The position numbers and the translations under genes are program-made. The notes below the pieces were generated by a model that worked only from the letters and a program-made list of their open reading frames with translations, ran no database searches and was not told the origin of the DNA. From the NCBI GenBank assembly GCA_023384415.1, contig JAHDWJ010000022.1:31949-95948 (forward strand): DNA of 64,000 nt, in the 5' to 3' direction. The DNA comes from Anaerolineae bacterium (GTDB taxonomy: Bacteria; Chloroflexota; Anaerolineae; Promineifilales; Promineifilaceae). Positions 44,380 to 53,900 of this stretch are shown here, piece after piece. Numbering within the stretch: position 1 is the stretch's first letter; each line of letters opens with the position of its first letter.

Positions 44380-45548
44380 TGCGCTTGTTACTTGTTTCGA
44401 GTGAATTCCCCCCAGGACCAGGAGGGATTGGACGACATGCCTTTCATATTGCACGAGGCCTCAAGACCTTAGGTTGGAATGTGATGACGACATCACCGCA
44501 GGATTATGCAACAGACCAGGAAATTGCATTCTTTGAGAATACGGTTGAGTTCCCGATTGTACGGCAACACCATTCATCCAATTTCTTAATGGAAGCAACG
44601 CATCGTTTTCGACTCCTATCAAGGCTGGTCAAACATTATCAACCGGACGTTGTAATAGCGACAGGGAGTCGTCCTGTCTGGTTGGTGGCTGCTTTAACTC
44701 GTTTCACATCGATCCCCTGGTTGGCAGTTGCTCATGGGGGAATGGAGTTTGGTACACCAAATGCTTGGGAGCAGGTGATCACGCGTTGGGCCTATAGTCA
44801 GCCTGATGCAGTGGTATGTGTTAGCCAATATACAATGGGACAAATGAATCAACTCGGGGTGAAACCTAAACACCAAGAGGTTATTCATAATGGGGCCGAT
44901 GCGATCATGTTTTATCCGCTCAATGATCAGGTTAAGATTTCCCATTTCCGTCAGAAGTTGTTTGAGCAGGAAGACGTTCATATGCTTTTGACCGTAGGCA
45001 GTGTTACGGAACGTAAGGGACAGGAAGTCGTTATCTCCTCACTACCTGCTGTTGTGAAGGAATTCCCTAATGTTCACTATGTGATGGTGGGGCGCCCGGT
45101 TCTCCAAGAGAAATTAACTGCCTTGGCTCAGAAACTAGGAGTGGAACGTCATATACATTTCCTGGGACATATTGATGATGCTACTTTGTTGACTGTTTAT
45201 AACGCCAGCGAGGTTTTTTTAATGACAAGTTGTCATTCCCGTGATGGTGACTCCGAAGGATTTGGAATTGCTGCGATTGAAGCTGCGCTCTGTGGCAAAC
45301 CCTCGGTTGTCAGTAACGGCTCCGGTTTAGCTGAGGCTGTCATACATGAGCAAACTGGGCTTCACGTATCAGAAAATGACGCTGAAGAAACGGCTCAGGC
45401 GATCTTATGTTTCCTGCGCAACGCCGATTTTCGGGAGAAAATAGGGATGCAGGCCCGAGATAGGGCATTGAGGGATCAGACGTGGCAGAGTTGCTCAAAG
45501 GCATATGGTCAGGTGCTGGAAAGAATTGTTCAAGAACGTGCTTCCTGA
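44379..45548 (+). CDS. Glycosyltransferase family 4
   Basis: 389 residues. N-terminal LLLVSSEFPPGPGGIGRHAFHIARGL, then VAHGGMEFG and VCVSQYTMGQM in the acceptor half, TVGSVTERKGQEVVISSLPAV and SRDGDSEGFGIAAIEAALCGKPSVVSNGSGLAEAV in the donor half, with EGFGIAAIE as the E-x7-E motif. Close to mannosyl-type GT4 enzymes. Coupled by TAATG to the previous gene. Confidence 0.9.
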   Translation: MRLLLVSSEFPPGPGGIGRHAFHIARGLKTLGWNVMTTSPQDYATDQEIAFFENTVEFPIVRQHHSSNFLMEATHRFRLLSRLVKHYQPDVVIATGSRPVWLVAALTRFTSIPWLAVAHGGMEFGTPNAWEQVITRWAYSQPDAVVCVSQYTMGQMNQLGVKPKHQEVIHNGADAIMFYPLNDQVKISHFRQKLFEQEDVHMLLTVGSVTERKGQEVVISSLPAVVKEFPNVHYVMVGRPVLQEKLTALAQKLGVERHIHFLGHIDDATLLTVYNASEVFLMTSCHSRDGDSEGFGIAAIEAALCGKPSVVSNGSGLAEAVIHEQTGLHVSENDAEETAQAILCFLRNADFREKIGMQARDRALRDQTWQSCSKAYGQVLERIVQERAS

Positions 45549-45611
45549 AACACGTGATTTTTACTTGTTGCTTAGGCATAAGCGCAGTCAAAAAATTGTG
45601 ATAGGGATATT

Positions 45612-46772
45612 ATGAAATTGTTGATCGTCTCGCATACCCCTCACTATCGGGTTGAAAATCAAATTGTCGGCTGGGGGCCAACGGTAAGAGAAATTAATTA
45701 TTTGACTTGTTTTTTTGATGAAATTATTCATGTCGCCACGCTCCATGACGAATTGGCTCCTGCCAGTGCCTTGCCCTATAAATCAACCCGAGTACACGTT
45801 GAAGCTATTTTACCTTCGGGGGGCAATAACGTTAAGGACAAGATGGAGATTTTGAGAGTCATGCCCCAATATGCACAAGTCATTAGCAAATATTTGCGTT
45901 GGGCGGATATCGTTCATGTACGTTGTCCGGCTAATATCGCACTGTTAGCACTTTTTTTATTGCTATTTAAAGTCAGACCCGTTTATCGGTGGTTTAAATA
46001 CGCAGGGAATTGGAAACCACAAAGTCGGGACGCTTATACTTATCGTTTACAGCGATGGCTGTTAAGCCAGAATTTAGCGAGGGGGGTTACAACGATCAAC
46101 GGGTATTGGGCAAAACAGCCCCCTCATATCTTTACTTTTTTGAACCCGTGCCTGACCAACGAGGAGCTTATTGAAGCTGGACAGATTTCTCATGATAAAA
46201 GGCTCTCTGACCCCCTGCGGTTGCTCTTTGTAGGCCGTACAGAACAAGCGAAAGGATTGGATGTGGCGTTGCGCGTTGTAACGAACCTAAGGGAACAAAA
46301 TGTACCCTTTGTTTTTGATATCGTGGGTGATGGAAGTGAGCGTCCTTATTATGAAAAGATTGTGGCTGGATTGGGCTTAACGGAAACGGTTAGATTCCAT
46401 GGTTGGGTGTCTCGTGATGAAGTCAACCAATATTATCGACTGACCCATTTTTTGTTGTTTCCTTCTGTATCAGAAGGCTGGCCGAAGGTGCTCAGTGAAG
46501 CAATGGCTTACGGTGTCGTGCCAATTGCCAGTCATGTATCAAGTATCCCGCAAGTTCTTCGTGCATTAGGATGTGGTGTAACTGTGCCACAACAAGATGA
46601 TCTGGCTTTTGCAGAAGCCATCACAGCTTACCGAGCCAACCCAGAACGTTGGCAATATGAAGCGCAGGCTGGACAAGAAAGCGCAGAACAATTTACTTAC
46701 GAACGGTATGCACGTGAGTTGAAGAAGGTGTTTCAGGCAACATGGGGTATTCCTATCCTAGAGCACAAATAA
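45612..46772 (+). CDS. Glycosyltransferase family 4
   Basis: 386 residues. Seen: LLIVSHTPHYRVENQIVGWGPTVREINYL, LFVGRTEQAKGLDVALRVV, FDIVGDGSERPYYEKIV, FLLFPSVSEGWPKVLSEAMAYGVVPIASHVSSIPQVL (EGWPKVLSE, the E-x7-E motif). The ribosome site AGGGATATT precedes ATG 45612. One more sugar-adding step of the EPS unit. Confidence 0.88.
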   Translation: MKLLIVSHTPHYRVENQIVGWGPTVREINYLTCFFDEIIHVATLHDELAPASALPYKSTRVHVEAILPSGGNNVKDKMEILRVMPQYAQVISKYLRWADIVHVRCPANIALLALFLLLFKVRPVYRWFKYAGNWKPQSRDAYTYRLQRWLLSQNLARGVTTINGYWAKQPPHIFTFLNPCLTNEELIEAGQISHDKRLSDPLRLLFVGRTEQAKGLDVALRVVTNLREQNVPFVFDIVGDGSERPYYEKIVAGLGLTETVRFHGWVSRDEVNQYYRLTHFLLFPSVSEGWPKVLSEAMAYGVVPIASHVSSIPQVLRALGCGVTVPQQDDLAFAEAITAYRANPERWQYEAQAGQESAEQFTYERYARELKKVFQATWGIPILEHK

Positions 46773-46795
46773 AATGGACGGGAATAGATTTTTCA

Positions 46796-47443
46796 ATGAC
46801 TTCGCATTACGAAATCCGCCTTATAAATACCGCTCAACTGTCAAGCTTAACTCGAATTCATCTACTAGCTTTTCCTAAGAGTGCAATGACACAACTTGGT
46901 ACAGAAGTTGTGTATCGTTACTATGATTGGCTGGTTAATGGACCACACCCTGAAGCGGTTCGCATCGGTCTGTTTGCCAATGAAGATATGTTGGGATTCT
47001 GTTTTGGGGGACGTTTTAGAGGGGCAACAGGTGGGTTTGTACGAGATAATCGCTATTTCCTTATGTGGCGGGTTGTTACACACCCCTGGCTCATATTGAA
47101 TCCGTTTTTTCGTGATAGAGTCAAAGTGGGATTTTCGATCCTGCGTCGTTTACGTAAACCTAAACCAGCCAAAGGTGTTAGTGGGCAAGTGTTAGCAATT
47201 CCATCTTTTGGCATTTTGGCCATTGCCACACATCCGACTTACCAGGGGCAGGGGGTCGGTCATCAATTAATGGATGCCGCCGAGGGAGAGGCACGTCAAA
47301 AGGGGTTTCGGCAAATGCATCTCACTGTTCATCCTGATAATCATCAGGCAGTACGTTTTTATGAGAGGTTAGGATGGCAACGCCGTGACACCGAAGGTGT
47401 ATGGCAAGGGGTCATGGAGAAACATTTATCATCCTCTGAGTAG
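46796..47443 (+). CDS. GNAT family N-acetyltransferase
   Basis: 215 residues from ATG 46796; the frame is open to 46742 but would overlap the previous gene. The C-terminal half shows the GNAT acetyl-CoA loop ILAIATHPTYQGQGVGHQLMDAAEGEARQKGF (Q-x-x-G-x-G/A) and LTVHPDNHQAVRFYERLGWQ. In this cluster an N-acetylation of an amino sugar is plausible, for example of a 4-amino sugar made by the DegT enzyme at 51907-53070. That link is inference. Confidence 0.82.
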   Translation: MTSHYEIRLINTAQLSSLTRIHLLAFPKSAMTQLGTEVVYRYYDWLVNGPHPEAVRIGLFANEDMLGFCFGGRFRGATGGFVRDNRYFLMWRVVTHPWLILNPFFRDRVKVGFSILRRLRKPKPAKGVSGQVLAIPSFGILAIATHPTYQGQGVGHQLMDAAEGEARQKGFRQMHLTVHPDNHQAVRFYERLGWQRRDTEGVWQGVMEKHLSSSE

Positions 47444-47449
47444 GGTATT

Positions 47450-48175
47450 ATGGCAGTCGAACGCAATCAGTTAGTTCAAGCTTTTTTTGATCAGACCCAC
47501 CTGTATCTCAAGAATCGTTATGGGATTCGCATGCGGCAGCATGTTATTCATGAGTTATTAGGCAAGGTGGCCGGTGCCAACCTGATCGACGTGGGTTGTG
47601 GTGATGGTGCCATTTCCATCCCCCTTTTACAGAACCCGGATAACCAAGTGACGCTGTTAGATTTATCGGACAAGATGTTGGCGGAAGCGAAGCGACATAT
47701 ACCTGATTCCTGGCAAGGCCGCGTTACTTTTGTTCATGGTGATATTGCGGCGTTTGAACCGATGCAGCAGTTTGATGTTGTTTTATGTCTAGGTGTTTTG
47801 GCTCATGTCCCTTCGGTTGCCGAGACTCTCCACAAAATTGCCGCTATTTTGAAACCAGGTGGGCAATGCGTAGTGCAGTTTACGGATTACGACAAGTGGA
47901 TTGCTCGTCTGGATGCCCTGTATTTCAGTTTTCGAGAGCGGCTAACATCAGGCCATCGCTACCATCCCAATCGGTTGCGTGCCGTGGATGTCAGGCGAAA
48001 GCTAGCAGAAGCCGGGTTTCTGTTAAAAGGGCAACGGCGTTATTCATTGTTTTTGCCAGGCATGGGAAAACTGCCTGACTCGTTTCTATTTCATTATCAG
48101 ATGGCGACATTACAAACCCCGTTTTTATCAGCCAGAGGATCGGAAGTGGTTTGGTTGGCACAGAAACAATCGTAA
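47450..48175 (+). CDS. SAM-dependent class I methyltransferase
   Basis: 241 residues. Seen: NLIDVGCGDGAISIPLLQ (SAM loop), VTLLDLSDKMLAEAK, FDVVLCLGVLAHVPSVAETLHKIAAILKPGGQCVVQFTDYDKW. The fourth or fifth small methyltransferase of the cluster. Substrate unknown. The next gene starts three bases after its stop. Confidence 0.82.
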   Translation: MAVERNQLVQAFFDQTHLYLKNRYGIRMRQHVIHELLGKVAGANLIDVGCGDGAISIPLLQNPDNQVTLLDLSDKMLAEAKRHIPDSWQGRVTFVHGDIAAFEPMQQFDVVLCLGVLAHVPSVAETLHKIAAILKPGGQCVVQFTDYDKWIARLDALYFSFRERLTSGHRYHPNRLRAVDVRRKLAEAGFLLKGQRRYSLFLPGMGKLPDSFLFHYQMATLQTPFLSARGSEVVWLAQKQS

Positions 48176-48178
48176 AGT

Positions 48179-49225
48179 ATGATGACGTTAAAACCGTGGT
48201 GTATCCTGATTGTGGGTAATTTCCTCTCAGGTGCAATGATGAATCGGGCGATGTGTGAAGATATAGCTGAACGACTTGCGACGGCGGGCTGGCCAGTCAT
48301 TACTACCTCAACCTATGCTGGCCGACTTCACCGTCTATTAGATATGATACAAACAGCGTGGCGACACCGAAAAATTTATGATATTGCCATTATGGATGTT
48401 TTTAGTGGACCCGCGTTTTTCTGGTCTTATTTGGTTAGCCGGGTGTTTCTGCTCACTCAAAAACCTTTTATCTTAGTCTTGCGGGGTGGTAACCTGCCTG
48501 TCTTTGCTCAGCGATGGCCTAAGAAAGTTTCCCAGTTGTTGCATACAGCCAGACTCGTTACAACTCCGTCTAGGTTTTTGCTAGAGCAAATGAGATTCTA
48601 TCGGGACGATCTCGTCTTGTTGCCTAACCCTATTGATTTATCCCAGTATAAATTTCAGCTAAGGAATAAACCACAACCCCGCCTGATATGGTTACGTGCT
48701 TTTCATCAAATTTACAACCCATCCTTAGCTCCCCATGTGCTATCTCAACTAACTGGCGCATTCCCTGATATTCAACTAATCATGGTTGGGCCGGACAAAG
48801 GGGATGGTAGTTTTCAGGAGACGCAACGGGTTGCAGTGGCATTGGGTGTAGCCGAACGAATCCAATACCCTGGTCAGGTAACCAAAAGTGATGTGCCCTT
48901 GTGGCTCAACAAGGGGGATATTTTTCTTAATACAACAAATATAGATAACACACCTATCAGTGTCATGGAAGCCATGGCCTGTGGTTTATGTGTTGTTTCA
49001 ACCAACGTTGGTGGTCTTCCTTACTTGCTCACCCATGAGCAAGACGCCTTATTGGTTCCACAGGCTGATGCCCTGGCCATGAGTGAAGCAATCAAACGCT
49101 TGCTTAATGATTCTAATCTGTCCGAAAAATTATCTTTGGCGGGACATCAAACGGTCTCTCAGATGGACTGGGCGATAATATTGCCGCAGTGGGAATCGCT
49201 CTTGGTTGAAGCGATTAATAAATAA
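48179..49225 (+). CDS. Glycosyltransferase family 4
   Basis: 348 residues. Seen: ILIVGNFLSGAMMNRAMCEDIAERL, VTTPSRFLLEQM, LPNPIDLSQYKFQLRNKPQPRLIWLRAFHQIYNPSLAPHVL, and DIFLNTTNIDNTPISVMEAMACGLCVVSTNVGGLPYLLTHEQDALLVP. The usual EGxxxxxLE is DNTPISVME here, which keeps the second glutamate. Tandem ATG-ATG start at 48179. Coupled closely to the methyltransferase. Confidence 0.85.
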   Translation: MMTLKPWCILIVGNFLSGAMMNRAMCEDIAERLATAGWPVITTSTYAGRLHRLLDMIQTAWRHRKIYDIAIMDVFSGPAFFWSYLVSRVFLLTQKPFILVLRGGNLPVFAQRWPKKVSQLLHTARLVTTPSRFLLEQMRFYRDDLVLLPNPIDLSQYKFQLRNKPQPRLIWLRAFHQIYNPSLAPHVLSQLTGAFPDIQLIMVGPDKGDGSFQETQRVAVALGVAERIQYPGQVTKSDVPLWLNKGDIFLNTTNIDNTPISVMEAMACGLCVVSTNVGGLPYLLTHEQDALLVPQADALAMSEAIKRLLNDSNLSEKLSLAGHQTVSQMDWAIILPQWESLLVEAINK

Positions 49226-49241
49226 CAGGGGAAAACAGTGG

Positions 49242-50648
49242 ATGCCTAGTATATATGATCGCATTTATGCTAAATCGCCTGTTTGGATACAAAACCTGGG
49301 CATCAGTGCTTATGGATTGATTTGGCAAAGGCGACGTTTTGGCCCCCCGTTTTCACAATATGTAGCTGATTTTGTCACCCGCGAGAATTTTACTTTTACT
49401 GATTGGCGACAATATCAAGAAAACCAGGTGCGACGTTTGTTAAAACACGCTAATAGGTATGTTCCTTATTATCGCCAAAATTACAAGAATATTTTTAGAG
49501 ATTCTAAAGAGATTGATAGGTGGATACTTGATGACCTCCAGAACATCCCCATAGTAGAAAAGGAAGTCATTCGTCATGCCCCCGATGAATTTGTCAGTGA
49601 TTTGAGTCGTGAGGAGCGTCTCTATAGTTATGATACAAGTGGCACGACAGGAACCCCTCTTGTAGTGAAGTTTAACGCTGATATGGAAAAAGCCGCGGCC
49701 GCGGCGTACGAAGCTCGTATACGGCGCTGGGCTGGCGTTCATTACAAAATGAGCCGGGCGATGATCGGTGGGCGTATTATTCTGCCTAAGGCTGTGAATC
49801 AGCCGCCGTTCTGGCGATACAATCTGGCCGAGAAACAGCTTTATATGTCTGCTTTCCATATCTCCCCGGCTAATGCCAAACATTATGTCGCTGCCCTCAA
49901 CCATTATCGTCCTGATTATCTAGTTGGTTATGCCTCAAGCCATTTCTTTTTGGCCCGTATGATATGTGAACAAGGGCTAGATGTTTACCAACCCAAGGCT
50001 GTGCTAACCAGTAGTGAAAAACTAACGCTAGAAATGCGGACTACGATTGAAAAAGCGTACCGATGTCGCACTTATGATGGTTATAGTGGTTTAGAGGCTT
50101 GTTGCCAGGCATCGGAATGTGAACAGGGGAAAATGCATATCAGCCCCGATGTAGGTGTCATTGAACTTCTTGATGAGCAAAATAATCCGGTTAAAAATGG
50201 GGAAGTGGGTCAAATTGTGGCGACTGGCCTTCTAAATTATGCCCAGCCGTTAATTCGTTACAAAACGGGTGACTTAGGCATCATTTCTTATGAAAAATGT
50301 GATTGCGGCCGCGAAATGCCTGTTTTGGTTGAATTAGTGGGTCGGCTAGAAGACACAATCATAGCCCCCGATGGCAGTGAAACAGTTCGCTTTCATGGTA
50401 TTTTTGTCGGTTTACCGCATATTCGTGAAGGGCAGGTCATTCAGGAAAGCTTGACCCATATTCGTTTGCGTTTGAGCGTAACACCCGATTTCAATGATGA
50501 AGATCGGGCTACTCTGGCTAAACGGTTTTCGGATCGTCTCGGACTAGAGGTATTTGTTTCTCTGGAATTTGTAGATCAGATTGAGCGCACTGAACGGGGT
50601 AAATTCCGAGCGGTTATCTCAAAAATTAAACGACAATCATCTCAATAA
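49242..50648 (+). CDS. CapK/phenylacetate-CoA ligase-like adenylate-forming enzyme
   Basis: 468 residues from ATG 49242 (MPSIYDRIYAKSPVW), with AGGGGA upstream; a TTG at 49206 is less likely. Seen: P-loop YDTSGTTGTPLVVKF, TYDGYSGLEACCQASECEQGKMHISPDVGVIEL, YKTGDLG, and a small C-terminal domain. CapK-like proteins are common in EPS loci and are thought to activate an acid for attachment to the glycan, but the acyl group is unknown. Two GCGGCCGC octamers (49695, 50305) reappear here after the poor stretch. Confidence 0.82.
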   Translation: MPSIYDRIYAKSPVWIQNLGISAYGLIWQRRRFGPPFSQYVADFVTRENFTFTDWRQYQENQVRRLLKHANRYVPYYRQNYKNIFRDSKEIDRWILDDLQNIPIVEKEVIRHAPDEFVSDLSREERLYSYDTSGTTGTPLVVKFNADMEKAAAAAYEARIRRWAGVHYKMSRAMIGGRIILPKAVNQPPFWRYNLAEKQLYMSAFHISPANAKHYVAALNHYRPDYLVGYASSHFFLARMICEQGLDVYQPKAVLTSSEKLTLEMRTTIEKAYRCRTYDGYSGLEACCQASECEQGKMHISPDVGVIELLDEQNNPVKNGEVGQIVATGLLNYAQPLIRYKTGDLGIISYEKCDCGREMPVLVELVGRLEDTIIAPDGSETVRFHGIFVGLPHIREGQVIQESLTHIRLRLSVTPDFNDEDRATLAKRFSDRLGLEVFVSLEFVDQIERTERGKFRAVISKIKRQSSQ

Positions 50649-50663
50649 AACAAAGAACCTGTC

Positions 50664-51893
50664 ATGCGCTTTGTTATTTTGACCCAGTATTACCTCCCCG
50701 AAACAGGAGCACCCCAAAACCGCCTTTCTGATTTAGCACGCCGTTTCAAGCAGATGGGCCATAATGTCATCGTTCTTACAGCCATGCCCAATTACCCGCA
50801 GGGACAGATTTTTCCTAATTATCGCTGGAAACTCTGGTTGATTGACGAGATAGATGGGATTAAAGTCATCCATTGCTGGCTGTTTGCCTCAAAAAGCCGG
50901 TTTATTCCTTTTCGACTCATCAGTTTTTTCTCTTTTGTCATTACTTCGGCTCTTATCGGTATAGTGGCCTTACCTCAAACCGATGCTTTGTTGGTTGAAT
51001 CCCCCCCGCTCTTTCTGGGTATAACCGCCTGGTGGTTAGCAAAAATAAAACGGGCGGCTTTGATATTCAACGTTTCTGATCTTTATCCTGAATCAGCCAT
51101 TGCGCTGGGTTATCTCTCAAATCGCAAATTACAAAATCTATTCTTCCGTTTTGAAGCCTGGTGCTACCGTGTCGCTGATTTGATTGTTGGTCAAACGAGC
51201 GGCATTGTTGAGAACATCCAACAGAGATTTCCTAATTATCCCGTTTATCTGTTGACGAATGGAGTAGATATTTCTAAATTTGCGGTCAATGGACAACACA
51301 AAAAATCTCAACCTATCCCGCAAATGGGTAAATCGTTCGTTGTTGGGTATGCGGGTGTTTTGGGATATGCGCAGAAACTGGAATGTTTATTACAAGCAGC
51401 AGAGTTATTACAAGATCACCAACAGATTCGTTTTGTTTTGTATGGAGATGGTCCTTTGCGGGAATCGTTGTTGAATTGGGCAACTGAACACAAATTAGCC
51501 AATGTTGAATTTAAAGGGAACTTTCCTCACCATGAAATCCTTGAGCAGATGTGTTACTGGCATTTAGGTGTTGTTCCCCTGGCTAATACACCCCTGATGG
51601 CAGGGGCCTTGCCGTCCAAAATGTTTGAAGTGATGGCGAGCGGATTGCCCGTTTTATTATCTGCTCCAACGGGTGAGGCGTCGCAATTGGTAACGAAAGC
51701 GCAAGCTGGTATGACTGTATTACCAGAAAATCCCCAGGCGATGGCTGAGGCAATTTTGCATTTAGCAAATAGACCCGATATTTGTCAACAATGGGGAGTT
51801 AACGGACGGGAATATGTGATGACCCATTATGATAGAGCCAAAATAGCCGAAGATTTTGCAACTTCTGTCCAACAGATCATCAATATGCGCTGA
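50664..51893 (+). CDS. Glycosyltransferase family 4 (WbuB-like)
   Basis: 409 residues. Seen: FVILTQYYLPETGAPQNRLSDLARRFKQMGHNVIVLTAMPNYPQGQIF, typical of the WbuB/fucosamine-transferase group, VESPPLFLGITAWWLAK, FNVSDLYPESAI, and VPLANTPLMAGALPSKMFEVMASGLPVLLSAPTGEASQLV in the donor half. The next gene begins 13 bases after the stop, where base composition changes sharply. Confidence 0.9.
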   Translation: MRFVILTQYYLPETGAPQNRLSDLARRFKQMGHNVIVLTAMPNYPQGQIFPNYRWKLWLIDEIDGIKVIHCWLFASKSRFIPFRLISFFSFVITSALIGIVALPQTDALLVESPPLFLGITAWWLAKIKRAALIFNVSDLYPESAIALGYLSNRKLQNLFFRFEAWCYRVADLIVGQTSGIVENIQQRFPNYPVYLLTNGVDISKFAVNGQHKKSQPIPQMGKSFVVGYAGVLGYAQKLECLLQAAELLQDHQQIRFVLYGDGPLRESLLNWATEHKLANVEFKGNFPHHEILEQMCYWHLGVVPLANTPLMAGALPSKMFEVMASGLPVLLSAPTGEASQLVTKAQAGMTVLPENPQAMAEAILHLANRPDICQQWGVNGREYVMTHYDRAKIAEDFATSVQQIINMR

Positions 51894-51906
51894 GTTCCTT
51901 AAAGAC

Positions 51907-53070
51907 ATGATACGCGAAACCTTTCTCCCCTTTGCCCTGCCCGACATAGACGAAACCGAACTGGCCGAAGTCCGTGAGGCGTTGCTCTCCGGCTGGGTCA
52001 CGACTGGCCCAAAAACCAGGCAGTTTGAAGCAGAATTCGCGGCCGCGGTCAACGCCAAACACGCCATCGCCGTCAACTCCTGCACCGCCGCCATGCACCT
52101 GGCCCTGGAAGCCATCGGCCTGGAGCGCGGCGATGAGGTCATCACCACCCCCTACACCTTCGCCGCCACCGCCGAGGTCATCCGTTACTTCGATGCCCGC
52201 CCGGTGCTGGTAGACATCTGCCCCGACGATTTCAACCTCAACCCGGCTTTGCTGGAAGCGGCCATCACCCCTCGCACCAAGGCCATCATCCCTATCCACA
52301 TCGCCGGTCTGCCTGCTGACCTGGACGCCATCCAGGCTGTAGCCCAAAAACATGGCCTGGCCGTGATCGAAGATGCCGCCCATGCCTTCCCCACCAGCTA
52401 CAAAGGGCGTATGATCGGCCAGATCAGCGATTTTACCTGCTTCAGCTTCTATGCCACCAAGACGATCACCACCGGGGAAGGGGGGATGATCTGCACCGAC
52501 AACGACGCCTGGGCCGAGCGCTGCCGCATCATGGCCCTGCATGGCATTAGCAAAGATGCCTGGAAACGGTACACGGCTGAGGGGTCGTGGTATTATGAGA
52601 TTATCGCCCCAGGGTATAAGTACAACCTGACTGATGTCGCGGCCGCGATGGGGTTAGCCCAACTCCGCAAAGCCGACCGCATGTGGGGCCGCCGCCGCGA
52701 AATCGCCCAGATGTACAACCACGCCTTCGCCGACCACCCGGCTTTACAAATTCCTACTGACCGCCCCGACTGCCAACACGCCTGGCACCTTTACATGCTC
52801 CGCCTGCACCCGGAACAATTGGCTATAGACCGGGCCGAATTTGTAGTTAAACTTAAAGAGCATAACATCGGCAGCAGCGTACATTTCATCCCGCTCCATC
52901 TCCACCCCTACTACCGTGACACCTATGGGTATCAGCCAGAGCAGTTTCCGGCGGCTTACCAGCAGTTTCAACGGGAAATTTCTTTGCCCATCTACAGCAA
53001 GATGAGCAACAATGATGTTCAGCGGGTTATCCAGGCCGTTTTAACAATAGCTGAAAGCGTCCACCGCTAA
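51907..53070 (+). CDS. DegT/DnrJ/EryC1/StrS sugar aminotransferase
   Basis: 387 residues from ATG 51907 (MIRETFLPFALPDIDETELAEV); the upstream TTG is inside the previous gene. PLP-dependent transamination of a 4- or 3-keto sugar nucleotide. Seen: SGWVTTGPKTRQFEAEFA, VIEDAAHAFPTSYKGRMIG, and the PLP lysine in CFSFYATKTITTGEGGM. The gene is GC-rich and carries two GCGGCCGC octamers (52039, 52639), unlike the glycosyltransferase just before it. Together with the dehydratase at 53901 and the transferase at 53230 it resembles the PglE-PglF-PglC set that makes 4-amino-4,6-dideoxy sugars. Confidence 0.9.
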   Translation: MIRETFLPFALPDIDETELAEVREALLSGWVTTGPKTRQFEAEFAAAVNAKHAIAVNSCTAAMHLALEAIGLERGDEVITTPYTFAATAEVIRYFDARPVLVDICPDDFNLNPALLEAAITPRTKAIIPIHIAGLPADLDAIQAVAQKHGLAVIEDAAHAFPTSYKGRMIGQISDFTCFSFYATKTITTGEGGMICTDNDAWAERCRIMALHGISKDAWKRYTAEGSWYYEIIAPGYKYNLTDVAAAMGLAQLRKADRMWGRRREIAQMYNHAFADHPALQIPTDRPDCQHAWHLYMLRLHPEQLAIDRAEFVVKLKEHNIGSSVHFIPLHLHPYYRDTYGYQPEQFPAAYQQFQREISLPIYSKMSNNDVQRVIQAVLTIAESVHR

Positions 53071-53229
53071 GATGTCAAGATAAAGATTTCACCGCGAAGA
53101 CGCCAAGTTCGCTAAGGAAAGAAGAACCTCAAAAAACTCTTTGTGTCCTTCGCGGCTTGGCGGTGAAAATTCTATCTTCCCTTTACAGCAGATAGGTGGT
53201 CAGGTCAAGGACAGGCCACAAGCAGTAAC
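53071..53229. repeat. Dispersed palindromic repeat 'ACCGCGAAGACGCCAAG' type
   Basis: TTTCACCGCGAAGACGCCAAG (53088-53108) pairs with CGCGGCTTGGCGGTGAAAA (53151-53169), with CTTTGTGTCC in between. A related, decayed copy beginning TTCACCGCCAAGACGCAAAG lies at 61141-61202. No gene is seen in this 159-base gap. Confidence 0.65.
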
Positions 53230-53853
53230 ATGAACGGGATCATCATGCTGAGTCAAATAGGACTGCGAATGTTGGACCTGGTAGCCGCGACAGTAGGGCT
53301 GATCCTGCTTTCCCCTTTATTTCTGATATTGGCCCTGTGGATTAAACTGAGCTCCCCAGGGCCAGTTTTTTACCGGGCGCGACGGATTGGGCAAGGAGGG
53401 CGACTGTTTCATCTATATAAATTCCGCACTATGGTGGTGGATGCCGACCAGCAAGGGCCAGGCCTGACGATGGCCGGTGATAGCCGAATTACCCCAGCCG
53501 GCCGCTTTCTGCGCCGTACCAAGCTAGATGAGCTGCCGCAACTGGTCAATGTGCTTAAAGGGGAGATGAGCCTGGTGGGGCCGCGGCCAGAAGACCCCCG
53601 TTATGTGGCCCTCTATACCCCAGAGCAGCAAAAATTGCTGCAAGTCCGCCCTGGTATTACCAGCATTGCCTCACTCCATTACCGGCAAGAGTCAGACCTG
53701 CTGCGCGGCCGCGACTGGGAAACCGTCTATACTCAGGAAATATTGCCCCACAAATTAGCTCTGGAACTGAACTATTTACAAAAACGAACCCTCTGGCGTG
53801 ATCTTAATCTTATCTGGCGTACCTTTTTTTCATTGCTGTTTGCACGGGATTAA
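53230..53853 (+). CDS. Initiating sugar-phosphate transferase (WcaJ/PglC family)
   Basis: 207 residues. It would load the first sugar-phosphate onto undecaprenyl phosphate. Seen: one N-terminal hairpin helix ([37 protein letters not shown]), [42 protein letters not shown] with the catalytic-type Asp-Glu, and [15 protein letters not shown]. This is the short PglC-like form without extra helices. It is followed by the PglF-like dehydratase. Confidence 0.93.
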   Translation: MNGIIMLSQIGLRMLDLVAATVGLILLSPLFLILALWIKLSSPGPVFYRARRIGQGGRLFHLYKFRTMVVDADQQGPGLTMAGDSRITPAGRFLRRTKLDELPQLVNVLKGEMSLVGPRPEDPRYVALYTPEQQKLLQVRPGITSIASLHYRQESDLLRGRDWETVYTQEILPHKLALELNYLQKRTLWRDLNLIWRTFFSLLFARD

Positions 53854-53900
53854 ACTGACCTGAACAGACCAATCAGTTGTCAAGGTGGAGTAAAAGTATT

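Noticed and set aside
51880-52542. 220-residue minus-strand Gly/Asp-rich frame across the DegT gene
   Set aside because: Typical antisense shadow of a GC-rich gene; no start signal or motif.
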